Positions 1 to 11,282 of a stretch of DNA of 64,000 nt are shown here, one piece after another. Location: NCBI GenBank assembly GCA_946122785.1, contig CAMGYJ010000006.1:32191168-32255167 (forward strand), given 5' to 3'. The stretch's first letter is position 1. Each line of letters starts with the position of its first letter. Under the pieces are notes generated by a model, which was not told the DNA's origin, did no database searches, and saw only the letters and a list, made by a program, of their open reading frames with translations. The position numbers and the translations under genes were made by a program. The DNA is from Linum tenue (Eukaryota; Streptophyta; Magnoliopsida; Malpighiales; Linaceae).

Positions 1-804
1 GTCTAACCTAACCTACTCCTAAACAATCAACCAAGTGGTTGTGAGATCCCTAGAGATGAGACCGTTTCCGAGGGTCAAATCCTCCTAGCTATGGTTGTCG
101 TGTAGGGTTAAGAGAATGTGGTGAGTGAGCTTTTTTCCGTAGGCCTTCGTGATTATTCGCAAGCCTCCGAGGACACCCTACCTACCCCATTGTCACCTTG
201 GTATAGGCTCACGTATCTGGGGCTTTAAGAACCTAGCTCTTTTCAATGGGTACTACCCACCGTCCACACCGAGGTTTCATCCCGAATTTCATCTAGGAAG
301 GTGTTCTTGTGGCAGGGGTTCGGTTGCTTCGTCCACCACAAGACCATATTCATTCATCTAACCCTAATTTGCCAGATGGTGCATACCCGTCTAACCCCAA
401 ACTCCATACCCAACGTAGAATCTCAAGTTGGCTAGTAGAGAATATTAGGGAGACTTACCCAAGCACAATTAAGTTAGATGAAGCATTAAAATCAACTAAA
501 CAAACACATTCATTCAAAACCCAAACATACACAACCTATAAACTAGGGTTCATCTTCCCTAAACAACCAGAGATTCAAGTCATAGAGAGAGAAAGAAAAC
601 ACAAACTAGAATAGAAGGAGTGATGGAATCAATCTTCTTTTCCGTGCTTGCACCTTCTTCTTGCTCCTTGGGTGGATTGGATCTTAAATGAAGCTCTCTC
701 AAGGTGTTTCCCTCTCTAAAACACTCCAAAACCCTCACTTTATCACTCTAGAGAGGCTCTCCTTTGTCAAGTGCAGAAAAAGGAGCATTATAGGCTGCTG
801 GCAG
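1..804. repeat. Degenerate LTR-like retroelement remnant, left part
   Basis: No supportable gene. The stretch has the vocabulary of Athila-lineage LTRs seen elsewhere in the window (leader-like CTCTCTAAAACACTCC region, runs of stop codons). It continues at 1509-1863 after removal of the hAT insertion and perhaps at 4869 after removal of the solo LTR. It would be read on the minus strand if it is an LTR, which is an inference from the position of the CACGG motifs. Short ORFs at 149-361 and 309-614 have no recognisable domain. Confidence 0.35.
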
Positions 805-1508
805 TAGGGATGGCAATGGGTCGGGTTGGGTCGGGTTTTGCCAAACCCAAACCCAAACCCATGGGTTTATCCGTGAAAAAAACCCGGGGTAAAACCCATT
901 GGGTTTGAAAAACTCAAACCCAACCCAACCCGCTGGGTATCCGCGGGTTCATGGGTACCCACGGGTTTTTGTCGTAAAAATTTACAATAACAAGTTCCTA
1001 TCAAAATTAAAGTCAAATGTCAATCTCTCAATACAAATTATCCATATATAAAACACCATTCTAGAAAATTCAAGCAAATCACAAATTAACTATACAAATT
1101 GTTCAACACCAATTTAGAAAACTCAAGAAAATTGAAGCAAATCACAATTTATCCATAAATAACATGATTAATTGAAAACTTCTTCCTTTCAATTAAGTTT
1201 TTTCACTCTCTACTCGATAACATCAACTTAATTCTACACAATTAGAAAGAAAAAATTAGACATGTCTCCACAAACATAAATAAGATTAGTTACTTAGAAT
1301 ATCAAATATACCGAGAAAATTAATTATATAGGTGTGGGCGGGTACCCACGGGTCGGGTTTACCTAAATCCAAACCCAACCCAACCCGATGAATAGTGAAC
1401 GGGTTTAAACCCAAACCCGGCCCAAAACCCGTCAACACGAATTTTACCCGCGTTGACCGGGTTGGGTCGGGTGGGTACCCGTGGGTTCGGATTTTGTTGC
1501 CATCCCTA
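805..1508. mobile_element. Non-autonomous hAT element, 704 bp, 8-bp target duplication
   Basis: The ends are inverted: TAGGGATGGCAA at 805 and TTGCCATCCCTA ending at 1508. They are flanked by a perfect 8-bp direct repeat GCTGGCAG (797-804 and 1509-1516), the size expected for the hAT superfamily. Both subterminal regions are packed with ACCC/GGGT motifs (AACCCAAACCC, GGGTACCCACGGG), while the middle is AT-rich and non-coding. There is no transposase, so mobility would depend on an autonomous relative. Confidence is high from ends plus target duplication. Confidence 0.93.
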
Positions 1509-1863
1509 GCTGGCAGTGGTCAAGGCCTCGAGGACGTGACCCCATGGTTACGGTTGTGCCCAGCTGGAATGTCTTCATATCGCTCAAAATGACGCATTTT
1601 GTCCCGTCTTCAAGTTTCAAGATCACGGCCTCCTTCATGAGATCGCAACCGTGATCTTTGGTGTCACGGGCGTGATCTTGTTCGAGGTCGAAAAGCACCA
1701 AGACCGCAACTCGGGTGTAAAAAATTTCTACTCCTGACAGCTGCCTTACTAAAGTTCTAGGGCACTGTTCTTGTCCGTGATCTTTAGGTTGCGAACATGG
1801 ACACGGCTGTGACGTGTGGCTGTGACCTGTTCCCTTTTCTCCCCTTCTTGCTCATATGCTTCC
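1509..1863. repeat. LTR-like remnant with CACGG inverted motifs
   Basis: This is the continuation of the remnant interrupted by the hAT element. It contains inverted arms AAGATCACGG and CCGTGATCTT at about 1618-1660 and further GATCACG/CGTGATC copies up to about 1790. The same motif type marks the region upstream of the TATA box in the Athila LTRs at 28, 31, 52, 59, 61 and 63 kb. That resemblance is the only basis for calling it LTR-derived. Confidence 0.4.
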
Positions 1864-1934
1864 TGTAACATCTCGTATCCGGGTGGAATCTTACACCAAA
1901 CCGGTTCGATGCATCAACAAAGAATGAATTCGAC

Positions 1935-2166
1935 AAGATCGAGAGAATCATTCGCCCTCCTCAATTAATGTCGTGAAAAATATAGAGAATAAATATGGCA
2001 CGAAGGGAGTATGGTAGAGGGTGAAAATACGAACGCGTCTCAAACATGAAAAGATCGAGAGAATCATTCGCTCTCCTCAATTAATGTCGTGAAAAATATA
2101 GAGAATAAATATGGCACGAAGGGAGTATGGTAGAGGGTGAAAATACGAACACGTCTCAAACAGGAA
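1935..2166 (+). repeat. 116-bp tandem duplication inside the solo LTR
   Basis: Two head-to-tail copies, 1935-2050 and 2051-2166, differ at only a few bases (for example CGCC/CGCT near the start). The duplication lies about 400-600 bp upstream of the LTR TATA box, so it duplicates part of the presumed U3 region. Confidence 0.9.
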
Positions 2167-2550
2167 AAGAGTATAAAAAGAAAGTCAGGGCCAAGATTTG
2201 ACCCAGTGACCTAAAGTCCTAAACCTATCATCGCCACCAGTTAGACTAAGAGCCATTCATGTCAACAAAATTCCTCTTAAATTTAATTGAAGCTCATCTA
2301 ACGGGATTTATATTAAAGAAAGGGACCAAGCCCGGAGCTCCATGTCGTGGCTCTCCATTCCATTGCAATAAGTGGCCAGTATAGTTTATATAATTTTATG
2401 CTCCTCAACTCTTGGAAATGAAGCAACCACGTCACTTATGTATTATTTCTGTACAAAGAATTACAATTGATTAATCGATGCATGAGCTGGGCGACGTTAA
2501 TATCCAACAACCATATTGTCGACCAACTGAGAAGGACGCCACCGGAATGC

Positions 2551-2559
2551 TATATATAG
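2551..2559 (+). promoter_or_regulatory. LTR TATA box
   Basis: TATATATAG lies inside the U3/R part of the 1864-4863 solo LTR and is followed by a purine-rich AGAGAGAGAG leader. It would direct transcription rightward. Confidence 0.6.
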
Positions 2560-4685
2560 TGAGAACCGAAGCTCAACACAAGGAAGAAAATAGGGAGAGA
2601 GAGATCAGTAGGAGTGTTGAGCATTCTGGAGTTGGAGAGATCGACTTAAGGGTCTGGGGAGGTTCCTCACGAAGCTAGAAACGTCGTTGAAGCCTTGTCG
2701 GAGCCTCGCCGGAGTTTCGTCGGAATCCCGTGACGGCAACGACGTCAACTCCGACCTCAACCATTATGTGAGTGGTTGGTACCGTTACGAAGAGGACGAT
2801 CCCAGGAGCACGCACGTTTCGACGGAATCAATTTTTGACGTCGGACGAGGGAGAAACGAGCCTCGCAAGTTGGCCACGTAGAACTGTCAGTTTCTGAAAG
2901 TCAGGTACTTTTCTGTCTATTCAAAAGGTTTGAGGACCTGGACGGACTTTTTTCCATTGGAAGGGTCAACGACCCGTTTGACTGGAAAATACTATTTAAA
3001 GTACTTGGAATTTTGAGAACTGACAGAATTCGTATTTTGGCTGTAATTCGTTCGTTTGATGTCCAAACGACGAACCGTTTTCGCTTACAGGATCGTAGAG
3101 GCAAGGAGAATGTTATCAAGGAGTATGGGAATTTTTACAGCAGCTGTGCAGAGTTTATTTACGTCATAAATAAGGTGTGTGGACCCTGCGGTGAATAGGC
3201 GGTGTTTTACTACGTGCTATGTGTTTAATATTGAAACATAGCTGAGGATTTGACGAAGATAAAATGAAGAATGTTGTTATTATGATTTGGATACTCGAGT
3301 AGAATTGGATGATTCATAATCGAGTATTTGGAATTTACGATTTTGTAATTGATCCCTACGAATCGTGAAACTCCTTGAGACTTCGTTGTAATTATTTCAA
3401 TAATTCATGACGTGATATCAGACCATGAGTTATGTGAAATTACGCCTGCGATTGAATAATTATCCTAATACGATTACTTGGGATAATTATTAAACCACGA
3501 ACGACTTCGTGATAATTTGAATAATGGACAGCTACCATGGGAGAATTCTGTCTAGGCTAGTGGTTTTTAATCGAGACCTTCGTGGTACTCGTCCACTTAC
3601 CTGGGAATTCACCCGGTGAAATCTTTTGGGAATATGGTTGTAAGAAGTGTACTACGAGTAGTGGCACTCATTCCTCTTCTCGGAGTTTTACCACGGCAGG
3701 TCCGCCTTTCAAATTACTCGGTGATTATCACCGATTAAATGGTTAACGGACCATGTACGAGGATTCAAATCGTCCACCTTATACGTTGAATGTGCGATAA
3801 CAATAAATGGTTGCGAATGAATTTCTACTCGATGATTGAATGGATGATTTGATGAATTTAGTATGCATGATATGTACAAATTACCTTATGGCATAGACTT
3901 GGTAATTACACCAAGATCGATTGAGATTGATGATTATTATATTGAGATTATGATGAGAATAATAATTGTATATGATGTTCATATTAATCACATAGACTTA
4001 GAAAGGGCCTGCATTTACCCTCAACCATTTGATATTGTTATTGACGATCATTAGGATCGATGAGGCCAGTGGCCAGAGAAATATGATTGTGGTTTCTTAT
4101 ATAACCACTGAGATGATGAGGCTCGAGCGGGGGTGGATGTATGGTGACCTTGGCGCCCAAATTAATAAAATGGAAATGCATTGCACTTGCATATTGTTTG
4201 GATATTGGATTCTAGGTTGAGAATTATATTAGGTTGAGACTTCAACCTAGATGCCATGATTAGGTGGTTAATCAATTGATGTGGAAAACATATCCATAGA
4301 CTTCGCCGTGTAGGAGGGAACAGCGCCACACCTCAGCTAAATTAGTTAGCTGACCCCCTCCTCTTTTGTGTTCAGATCCGCAACAGAGGAACTAAGCTTG
4401 GACGTCGGAGCTGTGCAACTTCTACTCCATCATGAGGTAGCAGACGATTGGTCTGAGGAGAGTTTTTACTTATGTTTCGTGTTTTAAAACAAGTATCATA
4501 AACATGTATTATGTTGAGTTTGATTGCATTGAATTTGATCGATTGAGTTATTATGATTTGAGGATCGTACCAAAGTATGTAAGATGGAGATTTGAGTTTC
4601 AACGAACTAGTGTTTGGATTTGATGTCTTGAATTGGATGTGTATGTTTAAAAAACGAGATTGGATATTAATAAATGTGTTAGATT

Positions 4686-4687
<2 letters not shown>

Positions 4688-4725
<38 letters not shown>
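4688..4725. repeat. (TA)n microsatellite
   Basis: About 18 uninterrupted TA units near the 3' end of the solo LTR. Confidence 0.95.
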
Positions 4726-4728
<3 letters not shown>

Positions 4729-4868
4729 CACCTCGAGTTATGTTTAGTAAAAGAAAGATGTATATGTATTGAATGATGAGTTAATACGTAAACCCCGTTA
4801 GTATTTTCTGCTGTGCGGGTGAACCAGTGGTTCGACCCATGAGTTTTAGGGTGGGGTGTTACACTTCC

Positions 4869-5163
4869 CAATCATGCTCGGATGAACTCCAATTGATTCT
4901 CGATCAATCCCAAATGAATATAAGACATGAAATTTTGTCATAAACACTGGGAAAAGCATACAATACGACAAAGTGGGTTCGATTCCCCCATGAAAACCTT
5001 CATATAAAAAATACCTATACCAAAGTGCATGTTTTATAAATAGGAAAGGGAAACAGGTATAGATGACTTGATATGTGGCCTAGACACGGTGATTAAACAT
5101 GCAAATACCTTAAGAATAAGTGGTAACCTTTTTGACTGAGTAATTGTCAGATGGAGAGTAATG
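4869..5163. other. Unassigned stretch between solo LTR and LINE
   Basis: No gene recognised. It may be the right continuation of the remnant at 1-1863, or the lost 3' end of the LINE. A tRNA-like B-box match (GGTTCGATTCC, 4976-4986) has no partner A-box. Confidence 0.4.
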
Positions 5164-8072
5164 CCATATCAATCAATCAAATATGAAACAGGAAATGGGA
5201 TGGTTAAGATGAGTTCTACACGCTCCGGAACAAACAGAGCATTCAACAGTTCCCTCTTCCAAGTGTATGAGATAGGGCATATGAGATCTGAGACAAAAGG
5301 TGGATAGGTGATCAAACCTAAGCGTAATAAAACATTTGAAGGGGGAGATGATGGTAGCCAGTTGTCTTGGAGTATCCAGATATGAGATCCATCCCAACCT
5401 GCCACCGTAAGCCACTTTGCAGCAAGTCTCTTCCTTCTCATATGCCCTACAATGCCCGCGAAGACCATGAGCCTATTGTCGCTTCAAGGAATTGGCGTTG
5501 GGGGTGGTATCTGGCTTTATACATCCAAGCTAAATAGCTTATTGGATTGCATAGGATTCACATGCCTATTTAGCTTGTAAATCAACATTAAAACGGTTAA
5601 AATTGCGGAAACCTAACCCACCTTCAGATTTACTCTGTGACATATTGCACTCCAAGATACCCAGTGAATGCCATTATCCTTGTCTTGTCTGACGCAGACA
5701 GCTAGCCATTACATCTATGACATGTCTCCTTAGGTAGTCTAAAGGCCAACATAGCATAAATAGGCCCAACAACACCAATCACCTTGATAACCACCACTTT
5801 TCTCGCTAATGACAATGCCTTAGTCTTCCAATTATGAATCCAGGAAAACAAATTATCCTCTAAGAACTGAGTGGAGAGTGATTTAGATCGTCAGATCTGG
5901 AAAGGGAGTTCCAAGTAGCTATCACCAGGATTCATAATAGCTACTCCTAGGAATGAACTGATTGACATCAGCTCTTTATATGAGAAATTTCCACTCACAC
6001 ATACAGCCAACTTAAGCATATTAACCTGTTGCCCACTAAACATTTCATATTTAGAGAGCAATTGGAGCAAGGTTGCACACTCAGGAACAGAGACACAAAG
6101 GAAAAGATAAGATTCGTCAACGAAGAATAAGTGCGAAAGGGGGGAGCAAACTTGTGAATCCGTAAGTCATGGAGCAAAGAATTAGATATAAATTGACTTA
6201 ATTTTGCTGTGAAAGCTTTAGTATATATGGCAAACAGGAGAGGCGATGATGGATCGCGTTGGCGGATGCTTCGTTGTGGTTGGATAAGAAACTCCACTGC
6301 TCGCAAAAATCCCATCGACTCCATAACTTGGAAAGGAAACTCCCACTCACGCGATCATATGCTTATTCCATGTTAAGTTTTAGCGCCATCCATTTGTCAT
6401 GACCGCGAACCTTAGGTTTGAGAAACAACATCACTTCTTTGCCAATGAGATTGTTATCAGATATACAATGTCCCTTTACGAAACCATCCTAAGAAGCGCT
6501 AATAATGTGAGGTACAACAGAACTCAGCCTGGTTGAGAGAATTTTGGAATTAGCTTTATACAGAACCTGGCAGAAACCAATATGTCTCATTTGTTTCTTA
6601 GACTCGGCGTTGAGCACTTTTGGAATAAGGGTCATCCATGTGTGGTTAATGCTATGGAGGAGACGACCCATCTGAAAGAAGGATAGGAGAGCCTCTAAAA
6701 AATCCAATCCTACCACATCCAAGAATCGTTGATAAAAACCAGCGATAAAACCATCGGACTCTGGTGCTTGATACTTCCCAATGTTGAAAATGAGTTGTTA
6801 GATTTCTGTTAGTGTTACTTGTGTAGTGAGAAAATCATTCATATCCGAGTCACCTTAATTGGAGGGTTTAGATTACTGACAAACTCTGAAGAATCAAAGC
6901 CATTAAAATAGAATATATATGGAAAGTAAGATAAAGAGGCTTCCCCTTTCCTCTTCTTGTCGGTTTACAAATCTCCATGAGCATCTTAGAGAGTTGGGAT
7001 GATGTTAGCTCTCCGATGTTGCATTGTGGCCAGGTGGAAGAAGTGGTTATTGGTGTCTCCTCCCTATAACCAATTAACTCGTGACTTCTGCTTCCAGTAT
7101 AGCTCCTCTGCCTGTATGACTTTGTTAATTGAGCTTCCAGGCTGTTGATTTCTTCCCAATTGATAGTAGCAGCCTCCCGTGCTATGTTAATAGCTCCCCA
7201 GAGTTCCCAAGTTTTATGAGCTAAGTTCACAGTTCTTGCTTTGGCCCATCCCAATAGCTCATGGTGTACATGTTTGAGCTGAATTTGAATTCTGAAAAGA
7301 GGAGTTCCTGCTACAGGTTTATGCTAGGCAATATGTACAATAGGCGGTACGTTTAGGTTGTAGTCCCACCAGTGGTCGTAATGAAATCTTCTAGCTCGTC
7401 GGTCTGCAGGATTCCCGAATCATACCAGAGAGATGGTGTACATGCATTTCTGGAAACAAGGAGAGCACTAGATAATTAGCCAAGCATCGATCCATACGGG
7501 ACTGAATGTGTCCATCGTCTGACTTTCGATTGGACCATGTAAAAGGAGGACCAGTAAATCCCAAATCTTGAAGTCCCCTGCAACTACGAATTGATTCAAT
7601 TGCTCCAGGACTGCTGGTGTAGGAGTTCATCCTCCCTGTTTCTCACTACTAAATAATAGTCAATTAAAATCACCCAACACAAAAACATGATCCTCATAAG
7701 GCGAACAAGAAACAAAACTTCATTAAGTTGGAACTGGAGGGGGGCTACATCACAGTGAAAATGCACAAAGACCACAACAAATCGTCCAAAAGAGGGATGA
7801 TCACACTCTAAAAGCAAGAAACTCGAAAACTCAACTGAAATGGAACACAGTAAACATGATGACCAGGCAATAGCTAATCCATAATTTGACATGCTATACA
7901 CACGCTCCTCAGGAAAGCCTAGACTACCCATTTGTTAGATACCAAAGTCATCATCTCGTCTAGTCTCACTCAGACAGACCATAAATGGGGAGTCTCGAGC
8001 TAGCGCCTTACGGAACACAAAAACTGTCAGGAGAGCCTCCAATCCCCGACAGTTCCAAGCAAGAAAACTCAT
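5164..8072 (-). pseudogene. LINE (L1-type) ORF2: endonuclease and reverse transcriptase, decayed
   Basis: Read from 8072 leftward. The ORF opens with ATG and an apurinic endonuclease start (LAWNCRGLEALL, then VCLSETR). Later EN motifs are YGLAIAWSS and GPPFTWSNRKSDDGHIQSRMD (about 7500-7560). A linker resembling the LINE consensus (SHELIGYREE region) lies near 7060-7110. RT motifs are WMTLIPKVLNAES near 6620 and SIRQRDPSSPLLFAIYT at 6200-6260; the late GGLGFRNFNRFN motif is near 5600. The start of the zinc-finger-RVT region (WDGSHIWILQDNWLP) sits at about 5350-5390. There are many stops and frameshifts, so no protein can be made. The 3' end of the LINE and its poly-A tail are missing at the left. 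Such enzymes nick DNA and copy LINE RNA into the genome. Confidence 0.85.
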
Positions 8073-8099
8073 TTATCAATCTATGACTGGTTTGGATCG

Positions 8100-9113
8100 G
8101 CTGCATCCACCATATTGTCTTGATTTGCAGTAGACTCTTGCTCAAGATGGCCAAGACGGACCCTTTTTGCCATAGGTTTAGCCTCGACCATCTCCAAGTC
8201 TTGATGCTTGACTGCTCTCAAGGATGTTGCTCACTTCTCCTCCGGAGGAGCAGATGACGAAGATGATTTGTCAGTCCCAGAGGAAGAGGAGATTTATGGC
8301 CTAATGGCAAAGCCACGAGAGATGAGGATGTTTTCTAGTGCCAGGAAATAGTCGCCGACCTTGCTCCATGACTATTTCAAGTCAAGGTCCAAACAAATCT
8401 CTTGCGTCTACGAGCCAAAGTAGATTCGTTCACTCTGGTGCCAAACTCCCGGGCCACAATATGCTTGTCATATCTTGGAGGAACCCCAGCTAGTTCTTCC
8501 TTTCTCGGGCACAACCTGTTCACATGACCAAATTTCACCTTGTCTTTAAAGCTAAATATGGAAGTATTTCATGAGCGGCGGATACTTCGTTTGGGAGAGG
8601 ACTTGGGACATCCAGCGTCACATTTGCCCTGATGTATAGGACACCGAAGACTTCTTATCTGTGGATGGCGGCAGGTTTCGCTGGTCCCAGAGCCGCCCCA
8701 AGCATGGAACCAAGTTTCTCGGTGCAGAAGTAATACGACACTACCCCTCCTCCTCCCCCCCCCCCCCCCCCCCCCCCCCGGCCCCCTCGATTTGAAAAAT
8801 GAGAGGAACCCTGAGCAGCATTTTCGCCGACTCCGCCGTCGGAGTTTCCCATTTTCTCACATAGATGAGGAATTTCTCAAAAAGTCCATGTAGATCCCTT
8901 GAGGATGCGCTGGGTGATTCTTGGTCTACTAGGCCGAACTGGAGGAGATCCCACTCCACCATCGCAATTAGGAAATCGCACTTCTAGAGCCAACAATTGA
9001 CCGTAGCGTTAGTAGCGAGTGTAGCGGGTCACAGAGACAATCAATCAAAGTCTGATCAAACCTTTGGACACCCACAACAACATCAAGATCATTGAAATGA
9101 ACAACCGCCATTT
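8100..9113 (-). pseudogene. LINE ORF1-like protein (nucleic-acid binding), decayed
   Basis: It lies directly upstream of the ORF2 remnant on the same strand. The pieces in order are: VVHFNDLDVVVGVQRF (about 9060-9110); a segment typical of plant LINE ORF1 around 8850-8960 (GLVDQESPSASSRDLHG); an IRANVTLDVPSPLP segment near 8600-8640; and a degraded CCHC-knuckle end GHVNRLCPRE near 8505-8540. The order matches DUF4283 followed by zf-CCHC_4, which is how plant L1 ORF1 proteins are built. The reading frame is broken several times, including by the poly-C tract. A role in RNA binding is known for the family; here it is a fossil. Confidence 0.65.
8755..8779. repeat. 25-bp poly-C tract
   Basis: An uninterrupted run of C (poly-G on the minus strand) inside the LINE ORF1 remnant. 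It may fold as a G-quadruplex and is also a site where assembly length errors are common. Confidence 0.95.
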
Positions 9114-9810
9114 TCACAGGCAGTTGGAATTGCAATGAAAGCTTGTGCAAGAGAGAAAGAACGATATTGGCAAGTCAATGAGGAGTAGACTAGAGTCATC
9201 GTAGCTTGGCCGGGTTTTTATCCCTGGCACGAGGAGAAAGTGTCGGAACCGGCGAAGCACGAAGGCGGAGGTTATTATCGGCATCGTTGGGCAAAAGCAA
9301 AAAGCCCTACCCACTCACCCATCGTGAGGTGACAGGAGGGAGATTTTTCCTCCTTTTTCCCCGATCAGCAACGCCTCCAAAACTCATTGTTTATTGGCTA
9401 ATTATGTTTTTATTATAAAATGTATTTTAATTGTGGGCAGGTGTATTAGCCCGGGCAGAACAACGGACCGGACAGGCAGTCTGTCGCCAATTATGTCGGT
9501 CGGATTGCCCGGTCCGGTTTTGTTTTAAACACTACAAAAATAATTATACCCAATATTTATTTTTGAAGTTCTAATTTCACTTGAAAATATTAGTGAATAA
9601 TAAATTCTAAACATTTCATGTCTGCGAGATGATCAAATATTAGACCACTCTAGTGAAAAAGATAACATCATTGACAATTTTTGTCGCAATTTGATTTTTC
9701 ACTTTTATTCTATGAATTGTGAGGGAGGAGATCACAATGATTCATCCCTTCCCCACCCAGCCAATGTTGAAGAAGCAATATCACAACGAAAAAGGAGTGT
9801 GTGATTCGTG
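9114..9810. other. LINE 5' flank and unassigned AT-rich sequence
   Basis: The part up to about 9400 may be the 5' end of the decayed LINE (minus). From about 9440 to 9530 there is an imperfect inverted motif (GGACCGGACAGGC against GCCCGGTCCGG). The rest is AT-rich without a gene. Confidence 0.35.
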
Positions 9811-9856
9811 AGAAAAAGGATAGAGTTTAGGGTTTAAAGACCTCAAAAGCTGGAAT

Positions 9857-10435
9857 ATGGCATGTCTGGTTAGGCATCTCTGGGCCATATCCTCAAACTC
9901 TTCTTCTCTGTGGGCCAACTGGGTTAGACACTACCAAACTTCTTACACCTCCATTTGGGAGATACCTGATTCTATTCCCTGCTCATGGGCCTGGAGGAAG
10001 GTTTTGAAGATCAGGGTTAGAGTGGCTCAGCATCTTACAGTCAGATCTGCTAGAGTTTACTGGGATGATTGTGTAATGGACAAGTTTTCAGTGAAAAAAG
10101 TTCGGGAGACACTTCGGGTTAAGCACGAGGCAGTTCAGTGGTATACTCTGCTTTGGAAGTCATTTGGGACCCCTAGAGATAAAATGATTGTCTGGTTAGT
10201 CATGTTGAACAGAATATCCACTCTTGACAAGATTCAGAGATGGAATAGCTCAGTGATTAACATCTGCCCCTTATGCACCTCTATAGCAGAGTCAAGGGAT
10301 CATCTCTTCTTTAAGTGTCCTTACTCTCAGTGTGTATTGCAGGCTGTGTTTGCAGGAAGAAGTATGATGGGGGCTAACTGGGAGGGATCTTTGGCAATTG
10401 TCATCTCTCTTTCGATCAAAGTGCTCCTCATCTGA
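9857..10435 (+). pseudogene. LINE ORF2 C-terminal zinc-finger (zf-RVT) fragment
   Basis: A 192-codon open stretch with the features of the plant LINE C-terminal zinc finger: SARVYWDD, a WKSFGTPRDKMIVWLVMLNR segment, and the Cys/His cluster ICPLCTSIAESRDHLFFKCP. All upstream RT and endonuclease sequence is absent because of 5' truncation. The frame continues in another phase (10398-10628, ELWRERCRRV), so there is a frameshift near 10430. It cannot be functional alone. Confidence 0.85.
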
Positions 10436-10760
10436 TCGTGGTAGGCTTCTTTGGGTGATGGTGGTGGCTGAACTTTGGAGAGAAAGATGCAGAAGAGTCA
10501 TGGCTGGGGAGGTGCTGTCGGAAAACCAGCTTCTTCTGAAGTTACAAGGGTTGCTGCATCTGCTCAGGGGTGGATTTCCTCAAGTTGAGCTTGCAATCTC
10601 AGAGGAGTATGTGAATAGTATAGTATAGTGTAGATTGAGAGTGTAGTTAGATAGACTGGTTTTATTCTTTTTTGGTCTGTTCTGTTGTTGTTTGTTCTTC
10701 TCTGTACTCGGTTTACTTGGGTTCCAGTTAGAGGGGTTTTGTCATGAAATCTCTCTTCCT

Positions 10761-10787
10761 TGATGAATAAAAGCTGCTTATTCATCA
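10761..10787 (+). other. Perfect 10-bp hairpin at the LINE 3' end
   Basis: TGATGAATAA (10761-10770), a 7-nt loop AAGCTGC, then TTATTCATCA (10778-10787), followed at once by the A-rich tail. A stem-loop in this position is known for some plant L1 LINEs, where the RT recognises the 3' RNA end. Its use here is inference. Confidence 0.8.
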
Positions 10788-10808
10788 AAAAAAGAAAAAG
10801 TATAGAGT

Positions 10809-11282
10809 CACCTCTCCTTATCCTAAAGCTTCCAGCTGCCGAGAGAAGGAGGGGATTAGGTCGTTCTAGTTATTTCTCATGCACGCTAATGGGTACTCGA
10901 CAACAAATTGACAGAAATATTGCGATTAGGAAGGTGCCACCGGGCACTGGCCATGTTCCCGCCAAAACAAGAGGAAGGAGCCATTGGGTAAAGATCGTTC
11001 TAATGCCATAGCTTCCAACTGGTGGTCTACACTATTTTGCATGGGTTCCCCGCAGTGTTTTGCATACTGCAAAACATGATTCGATTAGGGCGATACTTAA
11101 CCCCCTTCTTTCTAGCAAGAGCCGTTGTAGGACCTTAACAACTCCCAGTGCCCCACAAGAGAAATGGTGCTCATGAAACCCATAAGAAAGTTTAAGACTT
11201 GTTGTCTTGTAAGCTACTGTGCGACTGAGTGCTGAGCGTACAATCTTTAAAGCACAAACTGACCAACAATGACGGTGAGCAG
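10809..11282. other. 3' flank of the THO7 gene
   Basis: No ORF of note. The part nearest 11283 should be the 3' UTR of the minus-strand THO7 gene; the poly-A site cannot be fixed by eye. Confidence 0.4.

Larger units (their letters stand above)
1864..4863 (+). mobile_element. Solo LTR, 3.0 kb, chromovirus (Tekay-like), with 5-bp target duplication
   Basis: It begins TGTAACATCTCG and ends GGGTGTTACA, and is flanked by the perfect 5-bp repeat CTTCC (1859-1863 and 4864-4868). There is no internal coding region, primer site or polypurine tract, so it is a solo LTR left by recombination between the two LTRs. A TATA box TATATATAG at 2551-2559 gives plus orientation. The large LTR size and TGTAACA/TGTTACA termini fit Tekay/Del-type chromoviruses, which is a family-level inference. 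Short ORFs inside (2478-2881, 3863-4220) are not convincing genes. Confidence 0.88.
9827..10792 (+). mobile_element. 5'-truncated LINE insertion with target duplication and A-rich tail
   Basis: The insertion is bounded by a 16-bp direct repeat, AGAAAAAGGATAGAGT (9811-9826) and AGAAAAAGTATAGAGT (10793-10808), matching at 15 of 16 positions. The right copy follows an A-rich tail. Only the C-terminal part of ORF2 and the 3' UTR are present, the usual outcome of incomplete target-primed reverse transcription. It is on the strand opposite to the neighbouring LINE remnant, so the two are separate insertions. Confidence 0.8.

Noticed and set aside
4976..4986. tRNA B-box match GGTTCGATTCC, possible SINE or tRNA
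   Set aside because: No A-box at the proper distance, no cloverleaf and no A-tail or target duplication.
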